From an uncultured Desulfovibrio sp. (GTDB lineage Bacteria; Desulfobacterota; Desulfovibrionia; Desulfovibrionales; Desulfovibrionaceae), in contig CAMWTD010000064.1 in NCBI GenBank assembly GCA_947177085.1, forward strand, positions 1 to 9,588: a stretch of 9,588 nt of DNA, written 5' to 3'. A program made the position numbers and the translations under genes. The notes below the pieces were generated by a model. That model was not told where the DNA came from, searched no databases, and saw only the letters and a program-made list of their open reading frames with translations. Shown one piece after another: positions 1 to 7,131 of this stretch. Positions within the stretch are counted from its first letter, which is position 1. Every line of letters starts with the position of its first letter.

Positions 1-722
1 GTATAGGCCGGTTCGTTGCGCGTGCCCCTCCAGGGCACGGGCGAGAGGTAGGGCGCGTCCGTCTCCAGCAGGAGTCGGTCATCGGGGATGAGGGCAACGG
101 CCTCGCGCAGGGCCGAGTTTGCCGGATAGGTGACGGGCCCGGGCACGGAAATGTGCCAGCCGTTGGCGAGGATGCGCCGCGCGAGCCCGGGGCCGCCCCC
201 GAAGCAGTGCCAGAGCAGCGGATAGCCCGCGAAACCCCGCGCCTCGAGGATGCTGAGGCACTCCGCCTCTGCCTCGCGGCAATGGAGCGCCACGGGCTTT
301 TCCAGGGCGCGGGCCATGTCGAGCTGCGCCGCGAAGGCGGCCATTTGCAGTTCGCGCGGGCAGTCGTCCCAATGAAAGTCGAGGCCGATTTCGCCCACGG
401 CCCTCAGGCGCGGCTCCCCGGCGAAGGCGCTGGCGATGGCGTCGAGGCAGGCGGGCGTGCACTTTTCGCCGTCGCAGGGGTGGATGCCGAGCAGGAAGAA
501 GACTTCGGGATGGTCCGCAAAGAGCGCCTTGCGTTCCGCAAAGGCCCCGGGCGAAAGAAAGACGTTGCCGATGCCGGCGACGCCGGCCTCCCGGGCTCGA
601 GCGAGCACGGCCTCGCGGTCGGGGTCGAATTCCTCCCCGTCGAGGTGGGCGTGGCTGTCCACGCCCCCCGGGGGCAGGGCGACGCTGAGCGGGTCGATGC
701 GCTGCGGTTTTTTGTGTCCCAT
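1..722 (-). CDS. tatD: TatD-family metal-dependent hydrolase/DNase (C-terminus cut by window edge)
   Basis: Probable metal-dependent deoxyribonuclease of the TatD/YcfH family, cytosolic, with a TIM-barrel amidohydrolase-like fold. The frame is open from ATG (720-722 read on the minus strand) to the window edge, giving 240 residues; about 20-30 C-terminal residues are probably missing, since the family runs near 260. Metal and active-site residues are all visible: H24 and H26 in DSHAHLD, E111 in GEIGLDF, H147 in LHCRE, H172 in WHCFGG and D222 in LLETDAPYL. The family C-terminal signature (LSPVPWRGTRNEP) follows. The start is supported by AGGA (complement of 728-731) five bases upstream. The gene is divergent from the next one and has its own extended -10 promoter. 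TatD proteins are linked to DNA repair or degradation and, despite the name, not to Tat protein export. The family call is secure; the exact cellular substrate is not. Confidence 0.95.
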   Translation of the reverse strand, partial: MGHKKPQRIDPLSVALPPGGVDSHAHLDGEEFDPDREAVLARAREAGVAGIGNVFLSPGAFAERKALFADHPEVFFLLGIHPCDGEKCTPACLDAIASAFAGEPRLRAVGEIGLDFHWDDCPRELQMAAFAAQLDMARALEKPVALHCREAEAECLSILEARGFAGYPLLWHCFGGGPGLARRILANGWHISVPGPVTYPANSALREAVALIPDDRLLLETDAPYLSPVPWRGTRNEPAY

Positions 723-755
723 CTGTGTCCTGTCTTTCGTCCGGGCGTGAGCCGA

Positions 756-781
756 CGGCGTTTTCGCCGGGGCTTGCAAGC
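756..781. other. Small hairpin and adjacent perfect palindrome in the tatD leader
   Basis: CGGCG (756-760), TTTT loop, CGCCG (765-769) forms a 5-bp stem. Just beside it GCTTGCAAGC (772-781) is a perfect 10-bp palindrome. Both fall at the start of the predicted tatD transcript, downstream of its -10. The palindrome could be an operator half-pair or chance; no regulator family can be named. The hairpin lies in the leader, not after a gene, so it is not called a terminator. Confidence 0.25.
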
Positions 782-789
782 AGGCGGCC

Positions 790-818
790 ATTCTAGCAGA
801 GCGCCGGGACGCGCGCAA
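790..818 (-). promoter_or_regulatory. Sigma-70-type promoter with extended -10, driving tatD
   Basis: On the minus strand, TAGAAT (complement of 790-795) matches five of six bases of the -10 consensus. It is preceded by TGC, giving the extended -10 form TGn. A partial -35, TTGCGC (complement of 813-818, three of six), lies exactly 17 bp upstream. Transcription would begin near 783, leaving a leader of about 60 nt before the tatD ATG. In this GC-rich background such a -10 stands out, but this is a reading of motifs only. Confidence 0.5.
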
Positions 819-826
819 GAAAGCCA

Positions 827-855
827 TTGCCATGGCCGTGCTTTGCGCGTAAGAG
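827..855 (+). promoter_or_regulatory. Candidate weak promoter for the decarboxylase gene
   Basis: TTGCCA (827-832, four of six matches to the -35) is followed after 17 bp by TAAGAG (850-855, only three of six to the -10). It is correctly placed in the divergent intergenic region to transcribe rightward into the gene at 908, with about 45 nt of leader. The weak -10 means another start site, or an activator-dependent one, is possible. Confidence 0.3.
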
Positions 856-897
856 TGCGGTGCGCGCGCAAGCGGCGAAAGGCCGCAAAAGGCGCGG

Positions 898-902
898 GGA
901 GG
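898..902 (+). promoter_or_regulatory. Ribosome binding site fixing the start at 908
   Basis: GGAGG lies five bases before ATG 908. The reading frame is open further upstream (TTG at 827 and an in-frame GTG near 860), but neither has a comparable site. A start at 908 also puts the Rossmann glycine motif at residues 11-17, where the family expects it. A 5-bp hairpin (872-876 with 882-886) lies just upstream in the leader; its significance is unknown. Confidence 0.7.
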
Positions 903-907
903 ATGGC

Positions 908-1864
908 ATGCATCTGCGCAAAAGGGTCCTTGTCACCGGCGGTTCCGGCTTTCTCGGCTCGCACCTCTGCGCCCGGCTTCTGGACGAGGGCAACGAAGTC
1001 ATCTGCGTGGACAACTTTTTCTCCAGCGCGCGCTCCAACGTGGAAGAGCTCATGGACAACAAGCGCTTTGAGCTCATGCGCCACGACGTGACCTTTCCCC
1101 TCTATATTGAGGTGGACGAGATCTACAATCTGGCCTGCCCGGCCTCGCCCGTCCACTACCAGCATGACCCGGTGCAGACCATCAAGACCTGCGTCCACGG
1201 GGCCATCAACATGCTCGGGCTCGCCAAGCGCGTCCGCGCGCGCATCTACCAGGCCTCGACGAGCGAGGTCTACGGCGACCCCGAGGTGCATCCGCAGCCC
1301 GAATCCTACTGGGGCCACGTCAACCCCATCGGCATCCGCTCCTGTTACGACGAGGGCAAGCGCTGCGCCGAGGCGCTCTTCTTCGCCTACTGGCGGCAGG
1401 GGGGCCTGCCCATCAAGGTGGGCCGCATCTTCAATACCTACGGGCCCAAGATGCATCCCAACGACGGCCGCGTGGTCTCCAACTTCATCGTGCAGGCCCT
1501 CAAGGGCGAGCCCATCACCATCTATGGCGACGGCAGCCAAACGCGCTCCTTCTGTTACGTGGACGACCTCATCGACTGCATGGTGCGCTTCATGGCCTCG
1601 CGCGAGGATTTCACCGGGCCCATGAACATGGGAAACCCGGGCGAGTTCACCATCCTGGAGCTGGCGGAAAAGGTGGTGGACATGACCGGGAGCAAATCCC
1701 GCATCGTCCACGAGCCCCTGCCCGCCGACGACCCGGCCAAGCGCCGCCCGGACATCAGCCTCGCCCGGCGCGAGCTCGGCTGGGAGCCAACGACGCCGCT
1801 CGCGGCGGGGCTTGAGAAGACCATCGCCTATTTCGACGGTTTGCTCAAAGAGGGGCTCATCTAG
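908..1864 (+). CDS. uxs: UDP-glucuronate decarboxylase (UDP-xylose synthase), extended SDR family
   Basis: Predicted to convert UDP-glucuronate to UDP-xylose and CO2 using tightly bound NAD, in the cytosol, supplying pentose for surface polysaccharide or lipopolysaccharide. The 318-residue length is typical of bacterial forms. The N-terminal Rossmann motif TGGSGFLG (10-17) and the acidic D35 bind NAD. LACPASPVHYQ (75-85) is characteristic of this decarboxylase rather than of dTDP-glucose dehydratases. The catalytic set is present: T118, S119 and E120 in STSEVYGDP, and Y147 with K151 in the YxxxK motif (SCYDEGKR). The C-terminal half has the family stretches RIFNTYGPKMHPNDGR and SQTRSFCYVDDL. 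It is followed after 63 bp by the membrane complex operon on the same strand. Functionally it looks unrelated, so any co-transcription would be read-through rather than shared purpose. A related UDP-sugar epimerase/dehydratase is the only realistic alternative. Confidence 0.92.
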   Translation: MHLRKRVLVTGGSGFLGSHLCARLLDEGNEVICVDNFFSSARSNVEELMDNKRFELMRHDVTFPLYIEVDEIYNLACPASPVHYQHDPVQTIKTCVHGAINMLGLAKRVRARIYQASTSEVYGDPEVHPQPESYWGHVNPIGIRSCYDEGKRCAEALFFAYWRQGGLPIKVGRIFNTYGPKMHPNDGRVVSNFIVQALKGEPITIYGDGSQTRSFCYVDDLIDCMVRFMASREDFTGPMNMGNPGEFTILELAEKVVDMTGSKSRIVHEPLPADDPAKRRPDISLARRELGWEPTTPLAAGLEKTIAYFDGLLKEGLI

Positions 1865-1878
1865 CCGCGTCGTTCCGG

Positions 1879-1894
1879 GGGCCGCTTCTGGCCC
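1879..1894 (+). other. Short hairpin in the gap between uxs and the membrane complex operon
   Basis: GGGCC (1879-1883), a 6-nt loop, and GGCCC (1890-1894) form a 5-bp GC-rich stem 15 bp after the uxs stop. No T-run follows, so it is not a convincing intrinsic terminator. No clear sigma-70 promoter is seen in the 63-bp gap. Read-through from uxs, or a promoter inside uxs, may therefore serve the downstream genes. Confidence 0.25.
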
Positions 1895-1927
1895 TGTCGG
1901 GGCGCTTCTTCGGGGTGCGCGCAGGTT

Positions 1928-3992
1928 ATGGAGTGCTATCTCGCCAGTCTTTGCGTTTTCGCGGCGGTCGCCCTGCTGCTCGCCGTCGCGGCGGTGGCGG
2001 CGTCCTTCCGGCCGCCGAGGCCGCGCCGCAGCCGCCGCGTCAACGCCCTGGGGGCCGGGGGGGCGGCGCTTGGCTGCGCCATCGGCTTTGCGGGCGCGGT
2101 GAGCGCCTTTCTCATGGGCGAAGCCACGGTGGAGCTTCCCTGGGGGCTGCCCGTGGGCAGGCTCGTGCTTACGCTTGACGCGCTCTCCGCCTTCTTCCTC
2201 CTGCCGGTTTTCGGGCTCGGCTTCGTCTGCGCGCTTTCCGGCGGCATCGCCCTGCGTTCCGTGCGGCCGGGCGAGCACAACCTGGCCGCGCACTGGTTTT
2301 TCTTCCTGCTCCTGCTCATCGGCATGGCTTGCGTGATGTGCGCCCGCGACGCCATCTTCTTCCTGCTCGCGTGGGAGATCATGTCGCTCGCGCCCTTCTT
2401 CCTCATTGATTTCAATGACGGCGACAGCAAGGTGCGCGACGCCTCTTGGGTGTATCTCGTGGCGGCGCATCTTGGCGCGGTGTTCCTGATTGCGTTCTTC
2501 GTGCTGCTCTGGCAGGTGACGGGATCAACGGCGTTGACGCTGGCGGCCTGCGCGCCGCTCGCGGACGCCGGGGCGGGGACGCTTTCCGCGCTCTTCGTGC
2601 TGGCGGTGGTCGGCTTCGGGGCCAAGGCGGGCATCGCGCCGCTGCACGTGTGGCTTCCCGAGGCGCACCCGGCCGCGCCGAGCCATGTGTCGGCCCTGCT
2701 TTCCGGGGCCATGATCAATGCCGGTCTCTACGGCCTCATCCGCAGCCTCGCCCTGCTGGGGGGCGCGCCCTCGGCCGGGGTGCTCGGGAACCTTCCCGAA
2801 TGGTGGGGCTGGTTCCTGCTCCTGCTGGGGCTCGCCACCGCGCTGCTCGGCATCCTCAAGGCGCTCGGTCAGGGCAACCTGAAGCGCCTGCTCGCCTATT
2901 CCAGTGTGGAGAACATGGGCCTCATGTTCATGGGCGTGGGCGCTGGCCTCGTGGGCGTGAGCGCGGGCGACGGCTGGACAGCGGTGCTCGGTTTTTCAGG
3001 GGCGCTTCTGCACATGCTCAACCACGCGGGCTTCAAGGGCCTGCTCTTTCTCTGCGCGGGCGAGGTGCTCCACGCGGCGGGCACGGTGCGCATGGAGCTC
3101 CTGGGCGGCCTGCAGCGCAGGCTGCCGCTGGTGGGCGCGGGCTTTGCGCTGGGCGCGGCGGCCATTGCCTGCCTGCCGCCCCTGAGCGGCTTCGCCTCCG
3201 AATTTGTGCTCGCCATGTCCCTGCTTGACGGCGCGGCGCTCCCCGGCGTGGAGCGCCAGCTCGTGCTCCTGTTCACGCTGGCGGGCCTCGCCCTTGTGAG
3301 CGGCGTGGCGGCGGCCGTCTATGTGCGGGCCTATGGCATCACCTTTCTCGGCGAGCCGCGCACGGGCTTTGCGGCCAATGCGCACGCCGTCGGCTGGCGC
3401 GGCCTCTGGCCGCTCGTCATCCCCGCCGCGGCCTGCGTGGCCGGGGGCCTCTTTGCCCCGTATTTCTTTGATTTGGCCGCGGATACGGCGCTCGGCTCCA
3501 TTCCGCTGCCGCAGGGGCTCTTCACCGCCGTTGCCGGAGCGGATGCGCAGATGCGCAGAAGCCTCGCCATGATCGCCATGGTGGGCGGGGGCGGCGTGGC
3601 GCTCGCCTTTTGCCTTTTCGCCGCGCGCGGGCTTCTGCTCCGGCGCAACGGCGTGCTCAGGGAGACCACCTGGGGCTGCGGCTACCAGGCTTCCTCGGCG
3701 CGCATCCAGTACACGGCGGCCTCCTTCGCGGAGCCGCTGGCGAGGCTTTTCGCGCCGGAGCATGGGTCTTGTGAAGCGGGGGGGCGCTCCCGAGGGCATT
3801 TTCCCGGGGCGGGCCGTGTTCAGCACCTCCGCGCCCGACAGGCTCAGGACCCTCGTTTTCGCGCCGCTCTTCGAGCTCGTGGAACGGGCCTGCAATGCCT
3901 GCAAAATCCTCCAGCACGGCAAGATCCACCTTTATATCCTCTATATCCTCGCCACGGTGGTGGGGCTGCTCGTCTGGGGGCTCAGGCCATGA
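1928..3992 (+). CDS. hyfB: HyfB-type antiporter-like membrane subunit, with apparent frameshift near 3758-3784
   Basis: Large ion-channel subunit of a group-4 hydrogenase/complex I-type membrane complex, homologous to NuoL/N and Mrp antiporters. From ATG 1928 the frame encodes 610 good residues, with more than a dozen hydrophobic segments. Conserved charged residues of the ion path are present: E150 in LAWEIMSLAPF, K233 in GFGAKAGIAPLH, H247 in WLPEAHPAAPSH, K319 in GNLKRLLAYSS, and H362, H366 and K370. After FAEPLARLFAP (ending 3757) family similarity jumps one base to the next frame, which continues GIFPGRAVFSTSAPDR, the LQHGKIHLYILYIL helix and a stop at 3990-3992. Joined, this gives about 687 residues, close to E. 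coli HyfB (672). So one extra base, most likely at 3758-3761 or in the G7 run at 3778-3784, separates the two parts. It may be a sequencing error, a mutation or recoding. The start has only a poor AGG two bases upstream. The true stop overlaps the next start (ATGA). Confidence 0.85.
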
Positions 3993-4951
3993 ACGCGCAA
4001 GCCTGCTTCCTCATCCAGCTCGTGCTCGCGCTCGTGCTCGCGCCGCTTCTGCCGGGCGTCATCAACCGCGTCAAGGCGAAGGTGGCAGGCAGGCATGGCA
4101 AGCCCTTGCTCCAGACCTACTATGATATCGCGAAGCTGCTCGGCAAGGGCGAGGTCATCAGTCGCACCACCACCTGGACTTTTGCTGTCGGCCCGGGCGT
4201 GTCGCTGGCCGCGGCCCTGTGCGCGCTGGCCCTGCTGCCCATGGGGGGCGTGGCCTCGCCGCTCGCCTTTGGCGGCGATTTTTTGCTCGCCGCCTACCTG
4301 CTCGGCATGGGGCGCTTCGCCATCATGCTGGCCGCGCTGGATACCGGCTCCTCCTTCGAGGGCATGGGCGCGAGCCGGGAGGCCGCCTTTTCCGCCCTCG
4401 GCGAGCCCGCGCTCTTCCTCGCCTTTCTCACCCTCACGAGCCTCAGCCTTGACCTCGGGCGCGGCGCGGCCGAGGCCTCGATAGTCGACGCGCGGGCGGC
4501 CTTTTCTCTCTCCGCGTTGTTCAATGGCGACATGGCCGCCTTCCGCGAGGCGGGGCGTCCCGAGCTGCTGCTCGCGCCCGCCGTGTTTTTCGCGCTGCTT
4601 TTGGCGGAAAATTGCCGCATCCCCGTGGACGACCCCACCACGCACCTCGAGCTGACCATGATCCACGAGGTCATGGTACTGGACCACTCCGGCCCCAACC
4701 TTGCCATGGTCGTCTATGGCGCGGCGCTCAAACTGTGGTTTTTCGCGGCCCTCGTGGCCGGCCTCCTCGTGCCCCCCCTGCCGCTGTGGCAACAGGCCGG
4801 GCTTACGCTCGCCGTCATCCTCGGCATGGGCGTGGCCGTGGGCCTTGTGGAGTCGGGCATGGCCCGGCTCAAGCTCACGAGCGTGCCGCATTTTCTCGGC
4901 GTGGCCGCCGCCCTGGCGGCCCTTGCCCTCATCCTGACCCAGGCGCGCTAG
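3989..4951 (+). CDS. hyfC: HyfC/HycD/NuoH-type membrane anchor subunit
   Basis: Integral membrane subunit that joins the peripheral electron-transfer arm to the antiporter-like arm, equivalent to NuoH of complex I. Its 320 residues match E. coli HyfC (322). About eight hydrophobic segments are visible. Family motifs: GRHGKPLLQTYYDIAKLLGKGEV near residues 34-56 (first cytoplasmic loop), GMGASREAAFSALGEP near 125-140, and AENCRIPVDDPTTHLELTMIHE near 206-227, the acidic loop that lines the entrance to the ion path (E207, R210, D214, D215, E221, E227). ATG 3989 overlaps the restored hyfB stop as ATGA, suggesting coupled translation, and only a weak AGG lies upstream. Because of the hyfB frameshift, the sequenced hyfB frame also runs without a stop directly into this gene. 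The start chosen here is the normal one for the family, beginning right before the first helix. Confidence 0.93.
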   Translation: MNAQACFLIQLVLALVLAPLLPGVINRVKAKVAGRHGKPLLQTYYDIAKLLGKGEVISRTTTWTFAVGPGVSLAAALCALALLPMGGVASPLAFGGDFLLAAYLLGMGRFAIMLAALDTGSSFEGMGASREAAFSALGEPALFLAFLTLTSLSLDLGRGAAEASIVDARAAFSLSALFNGDMAAFREAGRPELLLAPAVFFALLLAENCRIPVDDPTTHLELTMIHEVMVLDHSGPNLAMVVYGAALKLWFFAALVAGLLVPPLPLWQQAGLTLAVILGMGVAVGLVESGMARLKLTSVPHFLGVAAALAALALILTQAR

Positions 4952-4963
4952 GATGGCCGCGAC

Positions 4964-4969
4964 GGAGGG
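4964..4969 (+). promoter_or_regulatory. Ribosome binding site deciding the GTG start of hyfE
   Basis: GGAGGG lies nine bases before GTG 4979, a workable distance. The closer ATG at 4971 is only one base from the site and runs into a stop after three codons, so it cannot start hyfE. The site itself sits inside a nine-codon frame, 4953-4982, whose TGA overlaps the GTG. Confidence 0.6.
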
Positions 4970-4978
4970 CATGGACCT

Positions 4979-5611
4979 GTGATTTCGCTCAGCTCGCTCT
5001 TTTCCACCATTCTTTTCCTGCTGCTCCTGAACAACCTGCTCCTCCTGGGCGCGCCGGGCCTGCGCGCGCTCATCAGGCTCACGGCATTCCAGGGCGTTCT
5101 GCTCGGCCTTTTGCTTTTCGGCATGGAGCACGCGCTGCTCGCCTGCGCGGTGCTCGGCATCAAGGGCCTGCTTTTGCCCGGCCTGCTCGAGCGCACCCGG
5201 CGCAGGCTCGGCGCGGCGGACGAGCCGAGGCCCCGGATGCACCTCGGCGTGTGCGTGGTGACGGGCATCCTCGGGCTTGTCTTTTCCCTCTGGCTGGAGA
5301 CGCGGCTCCCCATCCTGCCGGACCTTTTCCCGCCGCTGCTTTTGCCCACGGCGCTGACCACGCTTTTTTGCGGGTTCATCCTCGTGGTGGGGCGCGCGAC
5401 GGCCATCTCCCAGGTCATCGGCTACCTTGTGGCGGAAAACGGCATCTTCCTCCTGGGGATGCCGCTCATGGCCGCGGGGGCCATCTGGTTCGAGCTCGCG
5501 CTTTTGCTCGACATCTTTGTGGCGGTCTTTGTCATGGGCAATGCCATCGGGCATATCGGCGAGACCTTCGACTCCCTTGACACCGGCCGCTTCCGCAGCC
5601 TCAGGGACTGA
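4979..5611 (+). CDS. hyfE: HyfE-type small membrane subunit
   Basis: Small integral membrane subunit of hydrogenase-4-type complexes; its C-terminal half resembles NuoK/MrpC, which contributes a half-channel in the ion-translocating arm. It has 210 residues against 216 in E. coli HyfE. Six or so hydrophobic segments are apparent, including residues 8-25, 35-70, 88-106, 118-138, 143-165 and 168-190. A membrane glutamate is retained at E153 in the stretch VAENGIFLLG, comparable to the conserved NuoK glutamate, and another is at E172. The start is GTG, chosen because no in-frame ATG lies between the hyfC stop and the first helix and because GGAGGG is nine bases upstream. It is separated from hyfC by 27 bp and from hyfF by 2 bp, so the genes are clearly co-transcribed. 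Confidence 0.88.
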   Translation: MISLSSLFSTILFLLLLNNLLLLGAPGLRALIRLTAFQGVLLGLLLFGMEHALLACAVLGIKGLLLPGLLERTRRRLGAADEPRPRMHLGVCVVTGILGLVFSLWLETRLPILPDLFPPLLLPTALTTLFCGFILVVGRATAISQVIGYLVAENGIFLLGMPLMAAGAIWFELALLLDIFVAVFVMGNAIGHIGETFDSLDTGRFRSLRD

Positions 5612-5613
5612 TC

Positions 5614-7131
5614 ATGCTTGAAGCCCTGATCCTCCTCCCCCTGGTGGCGGGCGCGCTCATGCTGGCCGTGGGCAACGCGGCTTTTTGCCGCGCGCTTTTG
5701 CCGCTTACGGGCGCGGGCCACGCCTGCCTTTCGCTCGCCACGGTGGCGGCGGTGGCGCAGGGGGAACGCCCCTCGGCGCTCGGCGGCCTCATGGCTCCGG
5801 ACGCGCTCGGCGCGCTCTTCCTTATCCTGGCGAGCCTGCTCTTTTTCGCCGCGTCGCTCTATGCGGTGGGCTATCTGCGCGAGGAGGAGGCCATCGAGGT
5901 GCGCACCTGCATCCACGACGGGCGTCCCTTCACCAATTCGCCGGAGCGCCGCTTCACCGCCTGCCTCTGCTTCTTCCTCGCGGCCATGAGCCTTGTCACC
6001 ACCACGCCGCACCTCGGGGCCCTCTGGGTGGGCATCGAGGCGACCACGCTCTCGAGCGCGCCGCTTATCTATTTTCATAGGCACAGGCGCTCGCTGGAGG
6101 CGACCTGGAAATATCTCATCATCTGCTCGGTGGGCATCGCGCTCGCGCTGCTCGGCAACATCCTGCTTTCCGTGGCCTTCTATGCCCCCGGGAGCGGGGC
6201 CGAGAGCCCGGTGCTCGCCGACGACATCGACTCCCTCGGCTGGTTCGTGGCCCACGCGCCCTCGGCCGCGCCGCCCTGGCTCAAGGCGGCCTTTATCTTC
6301 CTTATCGTGGGCTACGGAACCAAGATGGGGCTCGCGCCGCTGCACAACTGGCTGCCCGACGCGCACAGCCAGGCCCCCTCGCTGGTCTCGGCCCTCTTGT
6401 CCGGGGCGCTGCTCAACTGCGCGCTGCTCGGCATCCTGCGCGGCCACCAGATATTGCTCGCCGCCGGCCTCGGGGATTTCAGCGGCGGCCTGCTCGTCTT
6501 TTTCGGCATCCTCTCCCTGCTCACGGCGGCCATCTTCATCGTGGGGCAGGGGCATTACAAGCGGCTGCTCGCCTATTCCAGCGTGGAGCACATGGGCATC
6601 CTCTCCCTCGGCATCGGCCTTGGCGGCATCGCCGTGGAGGGCGCGCTGCTGCACTCCGTCTGTCATTCGCTGACCAAGTGCCTGCTCTTCCTGCTTTCCG
6701 GCAATATCCTCGCCCGCTATCACACCTATTCGAGCTATGACGTGCGCGGCCTGCGCTGGACCATGCCGGCCACGGGCGCGCTCTGGACGGCGGGCTTCCT
6801 CGCCGTGGCGGGCTCGCCGCCCTTCGGCATCTTCGTGAGCGAGCTTCTCATCCTCAAGGGGATGCTCGCCGACGGCGCGTGGCTCGTGGCCGCCATCTAT
6901 CTTGCGGCGCTGGCCGTCATCTTCGTGGGCATGTCCGTGGCGGTGCTGCGCATGGTGCTGGGCGCGCGGCCGCACGACATGTCCGCGAGGCCGCGCAGCC
7001 GCCGCGAACCGCTCTGGAGCGTGGTCCCGCCGCTGGCGCTCGCCGTGGCCGTGCTCGGGCTCGGCCTGTGGGTTCCGGACTGGCTCTGGCGCTTTCTTGA
7101 AATGGGCGGCAGGCTCATCGGGGGGCAGTGA
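5614..7131 (+). CDS. hyfF: HyfF-type antiporter-like membrane subunit
   Basis: Second NuoL/N-like ion-channel subunit of the complex. Its 505 residues compare with about 526 for E. coli HyfF. Roughly fourteen hydrophobic segments fill the sequence. Key channel residues are retained: E142 in WVGIEATTLSSAPL, K237 and H244 in GYGTKMGLAPLHNWL, H251 in LPDAHSQAPSLVSALLSG, K316 in GHYKRLLAYSSVEHMG, and H347, H351 and K355 in HSVCHSLTKC. This suggests the subunit can still move protons or sodium. It is a paralogue of the hyfB product: the AYSSVE region is 36 of 39 bases identical between the two genes (2882-2920 and 6559-6597). ATG 5614 has AGGGA (5603-5607) six bases upstream. Its TGA shares a base with the ATG of the next gene (TGATG at 7129-7133). 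No HyfD homologue is present between hyfC and hyfF. Confidence 0.93.
   Translation: MLEALILLPLVAGALMLAVGNAAFCRALLPLTGAGHACLSLATVAAVAQGERPSALGGLMAPDALGALFLILASLLFFAASLYAVGYLREEEAIEVRTCIHDGRPFTNSPERRFTACLCFFLAAMSLVTTTPHLGALWVGIEATTLSSAPLIYFHRHRRSLEATWKYLIICSVGIALALLGNILLSVAFYAPGSGAESPVLADDIDSLGWFVAHAPSAAPPWLKAAFIFLIVGYGTKMGLAPLHNWLPDAHSQAPSLVSALLSGALLNCALLGILRGHQILLAAGLGDFSGGLLVFFGILSLLTAAIFIVGQGHYKRLLAYSSVEHMGILSLGIGLGGIAVEGALLHSVCHSLTKCLLFLLSGNILARYHTYSSYDVRGLRWTMPATGALWTAGFLAVAGSPPFGIFVSELLILKGMLADGAWLVAAIYLAALAVIFVGMSVAVLRMVLGARPHDMSARPRSRREPLWSVVPPLALAVAVLGLGLWVPDWLWRFLEMGGRLIGGQ

Noticed and set aside
1879..1894. Intrinsic terminator after uxs.
   Set aside because: The stem is only 5 bp and no T-run follows.
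1889..1904. A sigma-54-like pattern (TGGCCC with GC twelve bases on) before hyfB.
   Set aside because: Only the GG and GC are right; the -12 element reads GGGC instead of TTGC, and such a pattern is frequent in GC-rich DNA.
404..2470. A 688-codon open frame on the minus strand.
   Set aside because: It runs antisense across the 5' half of tatD's partner region, all of uxs and the start of hyfB, is rich in Arg, Ala, Gly, Pro, Glu and His, and shows no domain. Long antisense frames are expected opposite high-GC coding sequence.
3941..5554. A 537-codon minus-strand open frame opposite hyfC and hyfE.
   Set aside because: Low-complexity charged composition, no family motif, and the plus strand carries clear membrane proteins.
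5422..6975. A 517-codon minus-strand open frame opposite hyfE and hyfF.
   Set aside because: Same reasons: an antisense shadow with an Arg/Glu/Gly/His-rich translation and no recognisable fold.
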